Below the pieces are notes generated by a model. It was not told where the DNA came from. It made no database searches and was given only the letters and a program-made list of their open reading frames with translations. A stretch of DNA of 64,000 nucleotides from Sanguinoderma infundibulare (taxonomy: Eukaryota; Basidiomycota; Agaricomycetes; Polyporales; Polyporaceae): positions 1,612,001 through 1,676,000 of the forward strand of contig JAVLRN010000011.1 in assembly GCA_032821775.1 (NCBI GenBank). The letters run 5' to 3'. Position numbers and translations under genes: made by a program. Each line of letters starts with the position of its first letter. Within the stretch, counting starts at the first letter, position 1. Shown piece by piece: positions 24,343 through 34,531 of the stretch.

Positions 24343-26360
24343 CTACTTTATATGAATCACGTCGTCCGTGATCGCTGGCGTCACAACCTTCAGCTGCTGC
24401 TTCGCACGCATGATCCTGAGCTCGCGCATCTCCAGGTCGCTCAGCGGCGCGCCCTGCATGACGAGCGACGTCCCAGAGAACGTCTGCGCCCGCTCCTCCT
24501 CGTCCGGCACGCCGAAGGAGACGTACGAAAACGCACTCCGTCCGCGGCTGCTGGGGATGCTGGGGATGCTGGGGATGCTGGGGCTGCTGGGACTGCTGGG
24601 ACTGCTGGGACTGAGCGGGGGAGACTGCGGGATCGCGGCGCTGAGGATGGAGTCGGGATCTTCGCCGCGGATGTAACCCCGGACGTTGAGACACAGGCGG
24701 CTCGACATCACCGTGGAGAGCGCGACGGCGAAGCCGACTGGGATCTCTACTTCCGCGGTCTGCAGGACAAAGCGTGAGTGGCAGTCCGAGCGGCAGTCTA
24801 AATAGCCAAAGAACGCTGCAAGCGTATGTCACGGCCCGCCGACAGGCCTCAAAGTGAAGCATGACGGCGCAGCAGCGAGACGCAGTGGTGTGTTTGTACG
24901 CACCGGTCGTGTCAAAAAGATGATGGTGTTCATCAGGTACGTCGCGAATATGCTACGACCGGAACAAACCCAAAGTCAGCATGTTCTCCTTCCCCACAAC
25001 CTGCTTGACACACTCACACCACGAAGTACGACAGCGAGTCACGGACGAGGATTTCGATGATCCGCTTCCCGCTCTGCATGACGTTCGCCCCTGCACTATA
25101 GGTGCTGAATCCTCGGTACAGCGCGAGCCCGCACAGGACGCTTTCGGAGATCAGCATCGGGATCCAGAACGCGTAGAAGTCGTCCGGGAGGCCGAACGGG
25201 ACGCATACTGTCGAACCCGACAACGGTAGTTTGATCGCATAGGCTGTGGTCGTGAATCGCGATGGTGAGCGAGACGTACGCAAAGGATAAAGTATGGTGC
25301 ACGCTGACGAACCTGTGATGAGTTTGAGGGACTGGCCCATGACATAACCGGAGCTTAAGGCTGCGCCGAGGGAGACACCCGAGACGAAAATGAGGATACG
25401 TTTGTCTCGGAAGTAGAGCGCATATAAGCGTAGTTGGAGGATCACTAAAGCGGGTATATGAGACGCAAGTAGACAGCGGTGAGCGTGGTCGCACTCACTC
25501 TCGGCGATCATGAATGTGAAGACTCCGGTGGCTCCTTGCCATACGTACCAATTGATGCAGCTGTTGACAGAGGGTCAGCAGAATCGTGCCATATACAGGT
25601 TCGAAAACTGCATACAACTAGCAATTATCCATGCAAGTCAGCAAACAGTGCAGACTGCGGACTGTTGTGGTACTTACAGCGTCCGATAGCGTGTTCGTAT
25701 TGAATAGAACTGGATTTCGGTGAGCGACGCATGACCTTCTCGACATGATTCATGGCACACTGACCATAGTTATTAAATCTGAAAAGACGAAAACAACGTA
25801 AGGAAGACACGTCGAGTCAATGCGGAACGGGGTTCGTACATGACTATGCAGAGCGCGTAATATCGGTTCTGGGTAGTTCTCGGTAAGCAAGAAATTCGAG
25901 TCGACGCGGTTGAGAATCCACTCACCAGTAAGAACAAGAATTTGCCTAGTGACCACTGGGCATGCTACATGACACCAAGTTAATTCGGAACGACACGCGC
26001 CTTGCATTCGACTCGTACCCAAATGAGGTGGATCTATATGAGACATTCGGGAAATAATTAGCGTTATTAGAAAGGCCCCATGCAAAACACCAGCACCCAC
26101 CTCCTGGTCTAGCGTCAAGACTGCGTCGAAGCAGGGCAGATGCATTGCACCACAATCAGCGCATCGTACCAGCGCCAGAAGGAGGACACAACATACTATG
26201 GTCGAAGAGGATGATCATGGTGCTGGCCACTGCAAACACTGTATCAGCGCTCACGCACTCGTCAAGGGTGCGCAGAACACTCACATTCCGCATAGCGAAT
26301 CTTGGTGACGGTCGGGAGGAGCTCCTCGAGGATCGCTGCCTGTAATGCTGGACTTGTCAT
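24343..26360 (-). CDS. DUF6533-family multi-pass membrane protein
   Basis: Predicted seven-helix membrane protein of a family greatly expanded in Agaricomycetes; function unknown. The ATG at 26360 (MTSPALQAAILEELLP) is followed across introns by STMIILFDH, ILTLDQE and IHLIW, the DUF6533 signature (D-x-x-LTLD-x-E...W). Hydrophobic helices follow: GKFLFLL, NRYYALCIV, WQGATGVFTFMIAE, LVILQLRLYALYF, ILIFVSGVSLGAALSSGYVMG and PMLISESVLCGLALYRGF. The cytoplasmic-like tail starts near GFAVALSTVMSSRLCLNVRG, has a Ser-Pro repeat and ends ...DDVIHIK. The N-terminal half is cut into very short exons (about 14-35 nt), so exact boundaries there are provisional. The four conserved blocks and the tail are in consistent order. 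Confidence 0.78.
24548..24610 (-). repeat. In-frame 9-bp tandem repeat (seven units)
   Basis: Seven consecutive 9-mers of the form NTGCTGGGR on the plus strand. Read on the minus strand they encode the Ser-Pro/Ser-Ile-Pro run in the tail of the DUF6533 protein. The unit length keeps the frame, so copy-number changes would be tolerated. Confidence 0.9.
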
Positions 26361-27917
26361 GGCTCCTCGCGTAGTGCGTGTCTGCGACTCCGGGTCGGGC
26401 AAGATGGACGATCGGGACTCGTGGCCCGAGCAGGAGAAGAAGAAGGAGCGGTCGGGTTACGGAAAGGGAGGAGACAGAACGGTGGAGGGGATGGGGATGG
26501 AGGACCGGGCAAGAAGGGCGCGGGGCGACGGTCAGGCACGCGAGTGGGTTCGCGCAAGTAAGTATATGACAAGAAGCGGACGCACGCACTGCATGTTGTC
26601 CGGGACGGGACGGACGGCAACTTCTCAGACACCGACCGCACAGGCAATGCGCCAGTCGTCATCTGGCACTCGGAACGAACAGCACCGTACGCAAACGGAA
26701 ACGAAAACTTGATTGGAAGGATTCAAGCCGCGGCTCTAGAGATGGGTGGATTGCGGCTAAAAGGTGAGAGGCTTGGGCCTACCAGTCTGCGAATCACAGC
26801 CGGAGATGAATCCGGAACAGGTGACTTGCGACGTAGTTTATCCCCCCATTACGTCCGTGAGTGCGAACGCTGCCATACAGGGAAGCATGGTGCGTGCAGG
26901 CGCCACCGTCCGTCAAGTGCCCGACCGTCCGACGTCGGGAAAAATCTGCCTCTTGCCCTTCACCCTCGGGCCTCGGGCGTCGACTCCTTGGTGAAAGATG
27001 TTCTGAACGTCCGAGGTCGACCTCGCGCACCCAGGGCGCCCGACGGTCGGTAGCAGACCGCCCTCCGCTCAGAACTTCTCGAATCCCAACCGAAGTCGGG
27101 CGGGGTGACCACGACGCACGGTCACCAGCCTCGAAATGCGCTCGTTACGGCAATTCATGAGCTCATTTGATCCCACCGACGTTTTATGACGTCTCGTCGG
27201 CCTTGTCCATGGGACATCTCTGCCCCAACGGACCGCACGCACCCCACCGGCGCCGAAATGGCTAATTCAAGAACGAAGCACCGTTCTCATCCTGCTATGA
27301 AGAATGGGCGCTAGTCAGTTGGTTGTTAAGGCCGACGTTTGTAGCGTACTTACTAGGCTTTCTAGGGATAGAACGTTTCGTTTGGTCCACGACGAACCTG
27401 CTATGCTAGCCCTCAGAAAATCCATGGACCAGGTTCAACAAATCTCGAGCGATGGGCAGCGACGGAACATTGGTCTCATCGAATTTGTGGCGGTGGCTGA
27501 GGGCGAGTCTCGCCGCGGGATGTGGCGTGCGGCCTTACGTTGTCAGAGGACATCCCGGCCTGTCCAAGATGACGATGCTCAGTGCAAGCTGCTGGCAAAG
27601 CCAATCCGACAAGATAGCACCGAGGCTCGATCAATTTGAAGTTACGGTTGAGGCTAATTGGCAGGCCCGGGGAGATAGTGATTGACTCCTGCGCTTCGAT
27701 AAGTTAGCAAACAACAAGAGTGCGCCACGACAGGTCGCGGTGAAACCACCCAGATGCATCCCGCCAATGACGCATACACGTACATCATCTCCATCTATTG
27801 TACACACGAACACGCGCGGCTCCTACACACTTACTCCTTCACATACCGCTCGGGGGACACTTCCCCAATTCCCATCGTCCTGCACCGTGTCCGAAGACGG
27901 AAGCACGATGGCGCCTT
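26361..27917. other. Intergenic, no gene seen
   Basis: Between the start of the DUF6533 gene and the 3' end of the PMI gene. Open frames on both strands overlap one another and show no motif. The part nearest 26361 is likely promoter. Confidence 0.5.
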
Positions 27918-29373
27918 TCACTTCGCCTCAACGAACGCCCTGTGCACGACGAGCGAGTCCGTACCGGCAGAATCAAACTTGAGCTCGTGGCCCGCCCCGA
28001 CGAAGAACACGTCTCCCTCCGAGATGCTCAGCTGCTCGCCGCTGCCCGATGTGACCGCACCCTGGCCGCCGGTGACGATCGCAATGCTCGGTCCGTCGAC
28101 GGGTGGGTGGACCTCCGTCTCGCCCCCCGGCACGACGGCCCGGAGGACCGAAAATTCTGGAATAGGCGGGTCGTAGAGGGTACTGCGGGAGGACGACTGG
28201 AACGAGCAAGGTTCGACGAGGTGCTGTGACGCATGTGCGGCGTTGTAGGTGAGCCCCGCGATGAGGTTGGGAACGTCCCGCAGTTTGGGTGTGAGGCCCG
28301 CACGGATGACGTTATCGGACGTCGCCATGCACTCCACGATGTCTGCAGTGACGGTCCGTTAGCCCTCGAGCGGCATTTGCAAGCTCAAACGTACCACCGG
28401 AGACATACGCATGCGGCTCGCCGGCAGCGAGGAAGATCGCGTCACCCGGGTTCAGGCTGAGATGGTTGAGCAGGAACGCGCAGAAGACGCCGATGTCGCC
28501 GGGGAACTGGCTGTCTAGCCTGATGACCAGGTCACGGACCTCTTTCTCGGACGGCTGTGCACCTCCGGACTTGTACCGCGCGACGAGCTTCACGAGTTCA
28601 GGCTGGAAGAGTGATGCGTCTGCCGTCATCACTGCCGAAAAGAGGTTCTTCAACGCTTGTTTAACTTTCGGCTCTGTGGAGTCCTCAGTGGAGGCGACCG
28701 AGAGAAATTGCTCTTGGATGACCTGGGGAACGAGTGCGGCAAACTCTGGCGTGTCGACCAGGTAGTCGGCGATGCGTGGCAGAGGAAGAAAGCCGCACAT
28801 GGCCTGGAAGGGTGTCAGGGCAAGTGCCATCTCAGGCTTATGGTTCGCATCTGCAGCGAAGACAGACATGGGCATACGCGTTAAGTGAGGAGGACCAGCT
28901 TGAAGCATGCGTACCTTTGTAAACGTCCGGACGGTCCGCATGCAACCTCTCCGCCATGTGCTTGTCCGGGTGGGTCTGAATGCTCAACGCCTTCTCGATG
29001 GCGAGCACCTTGAATAGGAACGGCAAGTTCCCCTCCGCCGCGCCCTCGCCTCTGAAGCGCTCGATGACTTGCGCACCGATGAGGTCCGGATGTGCGGCGA
29101 GGTACTCGGACAGTTTCTCGTGAGAGGACGAGTCGAGGAGACGAGACGGGGAAGTGTGGTGCGTTCCCATCCATAGCTACATGACCTGGCCAATCAGGGT
29201 GGGATGCTTCCGCGGATGAGCGACGTACTCACTTCGGCATATGGGGTGTTCTCCTCGAGGGTGAAACCCGGTAGCTTGCTCGCCGCGGCATATTGTGCGA
29301 CCTTTGACGACGACCCGGTCTTGCCCCAGTCGTACTTCTGGGTGCTAGGGATGATCTTGAATACTGCCGTCAT
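27918..29373 (-). CDS. PMI40: Mannose-6-phosphate isomerase (type I)
   Basis: Zinc enzyme converting fructose 6-phosphate to mannose 6-phosphate, the entry to GDP-mannose for glycosylation and wall mannan. Exons 29373-29233, 29176-28915, 28850-28395 and 28342-27918 give 427 residues, normal for fungi. The ATG at 29373 starts MTAVFKIIPSTQKYDWGKTG, matching the usual N-terminus. Key blocks are LWMGTHHTSPS, LPFLFKVLAIEKALSIQTHP (zinc site), NHKPEMALALTPFQAMCGF, AGEPHAYVSG and, across intron 3, DIVECMATSDNVIRAGLTPK (zinc and catalytic region). The C-terminal cupin ends VVHRAFVEAK. The gene is intact. Confidence 0.96.
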
Positions 29374-30607
29374 GGTGATGCGGAGTTATCAAGAGGTGCA
29401 CGGAAACGACAGTGCCAGACAGTATGAGCGTTGAATACAGGAATGAGGGAGGTGAGCAAATGGGGACAGTGGCGTTGGTCGCTCTCCACGTCCGGCCACA
29501 GCCGCAATCGATCTCGACGATCTCCATTCGCCTAATCAAGATCCCATCTCACTGCAACCACTCGGAAGCGGCGTGCACTCGCGTACATCCAGCGTCCACT
29601 TTCTCTACGTGACAGCAAGGACTGGCACAATCACCCAAATCCGCAATTGAAGAAAGGGAGGATAGGTTCCCTATGTAGCTCCTACTACTTCACCATTTCC
29701 CGGACCGGCCCGGCGGTAGTACCGCCAGATTAAGTGCTCAGACTTGACGATTAGAAACGACGTTAGGATTAAATTGGTAATGTCTCACTAGAGCCCATTC
29801 TATTGCGGGCCCGCGGCCGCCTATCTCCCACTATTATAACGCGGCTCCACCCAGCCGAAAGCACGAAGGCAACGAATTACGTATCCAACAATACAGTCAC
29901 CTGCCCACCGTCCTCCTTTTCTACAGCGACAACGCATGCAAGCGACACGTTAAATGAAAGTTTAAACGCCTTGCCATCGAACTAGTGCTGCCAATGCCCG
30001 CAACAAAACGCGACACGTCGCTCCGTATGGATGGTGATTACCACTGCAAGGCGGGAGCCCATAGACATGGAAACGCCGCAGTCGCAGTTGCAGACCAATA
30101 CATGAACGAACACCTCTCTGCCTTGGAGCACACGATCGTAGACCGTTGGTCGGCGAGTGACGTAAGGGCACGAGTATACCCCGTCGAGGATACTCGCAGC
30201 GAAACCCAAGAGCAGGACGTGTACGAAACGACGTTCCATGCGGTTCAAGTGCTTCTAAACCACATGCAGGTCAAGTTTTATACGGCAACGCGCACACCAC
30301 GCTATGGCCACCGATACATGAAACGGGACGGTCGTCGCGGGTCACGACAAAGCCGTGAGGTCGACGTCACCACTCGATATGGGCTGCGGGCTGGGATTCA
30401 GGCCTACAAAGTTCGAATGCATCGGGGCACGCGCGTGAAAGCGAAACATCGCGTCCGTAAGACATTATAACCTCGTGCTGTCCGTATCATTCCGCATACA
30501 GTCGTAAACAGCGCTACCGATACACAACACGCAAGAAAAACACTGAACAGAAGTCAGTCAGACACTCGGACACCGGAAGCACGCATACACACACTCACAT
30601 ACAAGAC
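29374..30607. other. Intergenic, no gene seen
   Basis: Upstream of PMI40 and downstream of the four-helix membrane protein. A 161-codon plus-strand frame (29985-30470) has no hydrophobic segment or motif and is opposed by equally long minus frames, so I do not call it. Confidence 0.45.
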
Positions 30608-31390
30608 TCAAGCTGCACTCTGTTCAGCACGTTCCTCCGCCGCTTCTGCCCCTTCCTCCGCCGGTTTCTCTCCTTGAGCTTCCGCCTTGGCATTCAAGCG
30701 CCATGGGCGCCAGCGGAACTTCCTCTCACCGGCAACGAACGAGAGCAGGCTCGCGGTCGCGGTGAAAAGGAAGGTGAACCACGGCAAGACCGCCGCGACG
30801 ACGACTGCGAAATGTGCACATGAGCTTGCGGATGCACATGGATCGTTAACGGAACACTCACGATAGTGAAGGTGACGGTACGTGGTGGTCACGCCGAGTT
30901 CCCGCGCAACGGTCTGGACGACGGAGTTCGGAAGTGCGACGCCGCGGGAGGATGCGGAGACCTTGGCTGCATTGTTCGCGACGAAGTCGGTCAACGCGAC
31001 GAGAGCCGCAAACAACGCGACCGAGAGCACCCCGAGGATGGCGCCCTGCACGGGGTGCGTGCACCGCTCCGCCCAACGTCGGCACCATCCGTGCTTCACC
31101 CCCGGTTTGAGGGAGTCCAATAGCAGCAGGCCGAGGCAGACGAGCGACGCGAGGATGATGAACGCGGAAAACAGAGTCACCGCCGCGCCGGCGCCGACGA
31201 CGTCTCTGTCGTCGACAACAAAGTCGATCCGCTGGGGCACGATCCTCCTGATGTCGTCCTTCTGAGTGTTGGAGACGACAAAAGCGTTTATGTTGGTGGC
31301 CAAGCCGATGATGGCGAAGAGAAAGCAAAGGAAGAGGGACGCGACCCGCGCGACATGGAGGAGAGTGGCTGACGGAGGCCGGCGGAACAT
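30608..31390 (-). CDS. Four-helix membrane protein, unknown function
   Basis: I do not recognise the family. The ATG at 31390 (MFRRPPSATLLHVARVA) leads into four clear hydrophobic helices: about residues 9-37 (VASLFLCFLFAIIGLATNI), 64-90 (TLFSAFIILASLVCLGLLLL), 115-140 (AILGVLSVALFAALVAL) and the last near VVVAAVLPWFTFLFTATASLL. The C-terminal tail is rich in Ala and Glu and ends EERAEQSAA. The layout resembles small fungal tetraspan proteins of the plasma membrane (MARVEL/SUR7-like topology), but no diagnostic motif was found. A 57-nt segment (30861-30805) has GTGAGT and CGCAG ends and is probably an intron, although it is in frame and stop-free. Confidence 0.75.
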   Translation of the reverse strand: MFRRPPSATLLHVARVASLFLCFLFAIIGLATNINAFVVSNTQKDDIRRIVPQRIDFVVDDRDVVGAGAAVTLFSAFIILASLVCLGLLLLDSLKPGVKHGWCRRWAERCTHPVQGAILGVLSVALFAALVALTDFVANNAAKVSASSRGVALPNSVVQTVARELGVTTTYRHLHYRECSVNDPCASASSCAHFAVVVAAVLPWFTFLFTATASLLSFVAGERKFRWRPWRLNAKAEAQGEKPAEEGAEAAEERAEQSAA

Positions 31391-32412
31391 TAGAGAGGAC
31401 GGAAGAGGAAGAGGACGAGGGTGATGAAGTTGAAGACTGCGTCGAGAAGAAGTCGTGGCTGTGCAAGGTGGCGGCCAAGGGGGATCCGGGGGCGACAGGT
31501 CCTCGAGGATGGCGTTTTAACAGAAGCCGTCCGCTAATCATACATCGTTAGCAGCCCTGCAGTCGCTATAGAAGCTCGTGGGGAGTAGGCTGCAAAGAGT
31601 TCCCAGAGCGACAGTACCATGTCCAAATCCGGCGAGAAACGCCGATCCAGGCGGATCCCCCTCGTTACACCACTACCGTCGCTGGACAATTGATGGCAGC
31701 TGTCGGCGTCATCGTTATTCGCGGTTTGTTCGCGGTGGTGACCAGATTCCAGCCAAGGCGACTAGTCGCCTTGCACAGTCACAAGAACGCCTCAATGGCT
31801 TGCTGGACGCCAGCCAGCAGCCGCCAGCCCAGCACAGTGCACACATGTGCGCATCGTCGCACGACCACATGGTGCGCACGTTTCGGCGAAGCAAGAACTT
31901 GTGTTCGGTTCTCGCTTGGTTCTCGCTGTGGGCCGGAGTGCCTGAGAATCTCATCACCAATAACGGTTCTCTCCGCGAACCGTCAATCGTGCCTGGCACA
32001 ACGGGACGAGGCCACAACCTCGTCCATTACAGTACTTCAGCAATTCGCAGAGCAGCCAAGAGCTCGTTTGTATAGAGGAATAGGATCGATAGAACCATCG
32101 GATGAAACTGAAACACTCACCAAATAGTACGGCTGGGATTTGCCTCCTGGCGCAGGAAAGGTTCAAGGGGAGAGCAATCCACGGTGGGCCGACTAGCAGG
32201 AAAATCAGCTGCTGCTCATATACCATGCTATGTCGGTGCGCGGATCCGGTAAAAGTGTCCATTTGGCAGCACTTGTGCTATTATAGGCCAATTCGGCCGC
32301 CATTACGCAATGTGCTCGATCTAGAACGTGGATTTTATCCAACGCAGATCCTGGCACGAAGTCGAACCATCGCGACCTGCAGCTCTAGATCGCCCCACAA
32401 CATCCCGATCAC
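31391..32412. other. Intergenic, no gene seen
   Basis: Between the four-helix membrane gene (5' side) and the methyltransferase gene (3' side). Overlapping frames at 31578-32127 on the plus strand have no motif. No RNA gene recognised. Confidence 0.45.
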
Positions 32413-33628
32413 TCATGCCTTCCGTGCGAGGATGAGTGTCAACGGCCACTCGATGTCGATCGTGTCTTCGTCCTTGGCCATCTCCTTGGCATCGGCCCGC
32501 GCCACCTCTGCCTTCAACGCCGTACTGAAACGGGTGGCCAGATCCCCGTCCGGACGCTGGGCATCTTCGGGGTTCTTCTCGCTAAACGTGTGCAGCGCAC
32601 TCGCCGTGTAGAAGTAGCCCTTGAGCTCCTCCCACGTCAACGTCTTCCGCAGGATGACTGGGCGTGGGTTCGGGAGCGCGGGGTTGTGCGCCCCGGCGAA
32701 GAAGACACGCTCGAATGCGCTGAACGCGTCAGGGACGATCTGCGCGGGATCTGGAATGTCGACGAGGTGATTGTCGAGGATCGTCCGCCCGGGACGCTCC
32801 CAGTAGGGCCCCATCGAGTTCTTGGGGTCAGTGCCCTGCATGTACTCGTTGATGAGCTTGGTCGCGGTGGGGTATCCAGAAAGGCGGAATTCGGAGTAGC
32901 CCTGTCCGAGGCGAATATTGCGTCAGCGTTTCGGGGTCACGGCGTGCGTCAGGACGATGCGAGATGATGTCAAGAGACCTGCGAGAGACGCACCCAAACC
33001 GCCAGCGTCCCATCCTTGCGCAGCACACGGGCCACCTCTGGCCAGAAGTTTGCCCAGTTGAACCAATGCGCAGCTTGCGCTGTCGTCCCGCGCCGCGCCA
33101 TGAGTCTCGTTTTATTCTTGGATGAATGCGGATAGACGACCACATACCCGCGGTCAAGAGGTCCACGCTGCCGTCCTGTATCGGCGCAAGCTTCTCCGCA
33201 GACGACTGCTGGAACGCAATCTGCGCCGAGAGGTCGAGCCCTGCCAGACGCGACTTCACGCTCTCCCGCGCCTGCTCGATCATCTTCGGGCTGGGGTCCA
33301 AGCCGATGACGCGCTTGAACGGCGTAAGCTCGACCGTCGCCTGACCTGTGGACGTGGCATACATCGGTACTGCAGCGCATATGCTGAGGTCATATACGCA
33401 GACGCACCGGTTCCGCATCCGACGTCGACAGCGGTATCCCACCGCGCACCCTTGGCGCGCTCATGGTACTTGAAGATGAAGTCGTACAGCTGGCGGGGGT
33501 AGGTCGGGCGACCTGTCAACGAGCAGAGACCGGCAGTCGGCTTTGTTTGCCCTTGAAGCATGAACCGAAAGTCGCTTACTTGACGCGTACTTGGATGCGT
33601 TGAAGGTGAGTTTGGCGAAGGTGGCCAT
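32413..33628 (-). CDS. Class I SAM-dependent methyltransferase
   Basis: S-adenosylmethionine-dependent methyltransferase of the Methyltransf_11 type, similar to fungal Crg1/Tmt1-like enzymes; the substrate is unknown. The ATG at 33628 (MATFAKLTFNASKYAS) is followed, after an intron, by RPTYPRQLYDFIFKYH. Motif I is DVGCGTGQATVELTPF (joined across an intron). The acidic loop is GLDPSPKMIEQAR, and later come FQQSSAEKLAPIQDGSVDLL and AAHWFNWANFWPEVARVLRKDG. The C-terminal half contains GYSEFRLSGYPTATKL and TLTWEELKGYFYTASALHTF and ends LTLILARKA. All expected elements are in order. It is divergent from the giant gene that follows. Confidence 0.9.
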
Positions 33629-34531
33629 GTCGTCTGAGTCGGTCGAGACAACACGTAGGAGGATGGCCCGGGTTGTTAGACTCGCAGGATTTTATTACTC
33701 TGAGAAACGGTCAGATGAGCTCTCTCTAAGTGGGATGCGCCAGCAGAGTGTTGTTGACTGCAAGGGTATTCGATCCGACGTCAATGTCGGGCAGGATGTC
33801 CGAAGTCGGGCCCGGGGAGTCGGAAGTCGTTGAGCATGACCGCGTGGGAAGCGAATCTAATCAGCTGGGCGCCAACACAAATGGACGTTTATCAGCGTCT
33901 ATCCCGAGTCCGCCTCGGCTTTCCAATTCGAACGGTCGGAGTGATCAAAGTCTCGCGCCTCGTTGTTCATGTCTGCCTGCAGGCCAGGTTCTCGCCCGCC
34001 CTCGTCGTTCCTGTCTATTTATCTCTCTTTCCGGCTTCTCGACGTGCCTCCCTCTGCCCCCGACGTACACAAGCTTGGTTGACTCCGTGGGGTCCACTGA
34101 CGCGCTCACGAGACTGGGTTCAACTCCGTGCTCCGCTTTCCAACCCCCTGGACCTGCTGGGATCTTTCTGTTTCTGCGCGTAACGCCCAAGAAAATTGGA
34201 GATACCCAAAGCTACCGAGCTGCCTCGCGCTCCACCGTTAGTCCCGATTCAACGTACAAGACCTTCCCCGCATATTAAAAGGTTCTGCGCCTTTTCATAC
34301 GAACGGGGTCTATAGGCTCACCTTGAAGTTGGCGACCGATCGACGAACGTAGGCCGTCCTCACGGCCTTCACGACATCACGAGCTCACGAGAGTTTCATT
34401 GCACACTGGTGCGTGCTCCCGTTGTGTTCTCACCGTTTGTATTTCACCCAGGAACTTGCCTCCCTCGTTCTCCTCCCCGCACACTCACAGACGATTCAGG
34501 CCTGACACGACAGAACGACCGACTCGGGATC
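33629..34531. other. Divergent promoter region
   Basis: Roughly 900 bp between the methyltransferase start (minus) and the giant F-box-like start (plus). Plus-strand frames at 33730-34278 have no domain. The open frame upstream of 34532 has no ATG of its own (it opens with GTG at 34409), so it is taken as leader. Confidence 0.5.

Noticed and set aside
29985..30470. 161-codon plus-strand open frame
   Set aside because: No motif, no codon bias like its neighbours and competing frames on the other strand.
34409..34531. Upstream extension of the giant F-box-like gene
   Set aside because: The extension opens with GTG; the first ATG is at 34532 and starts a basic segment typical of a real N-terminus.
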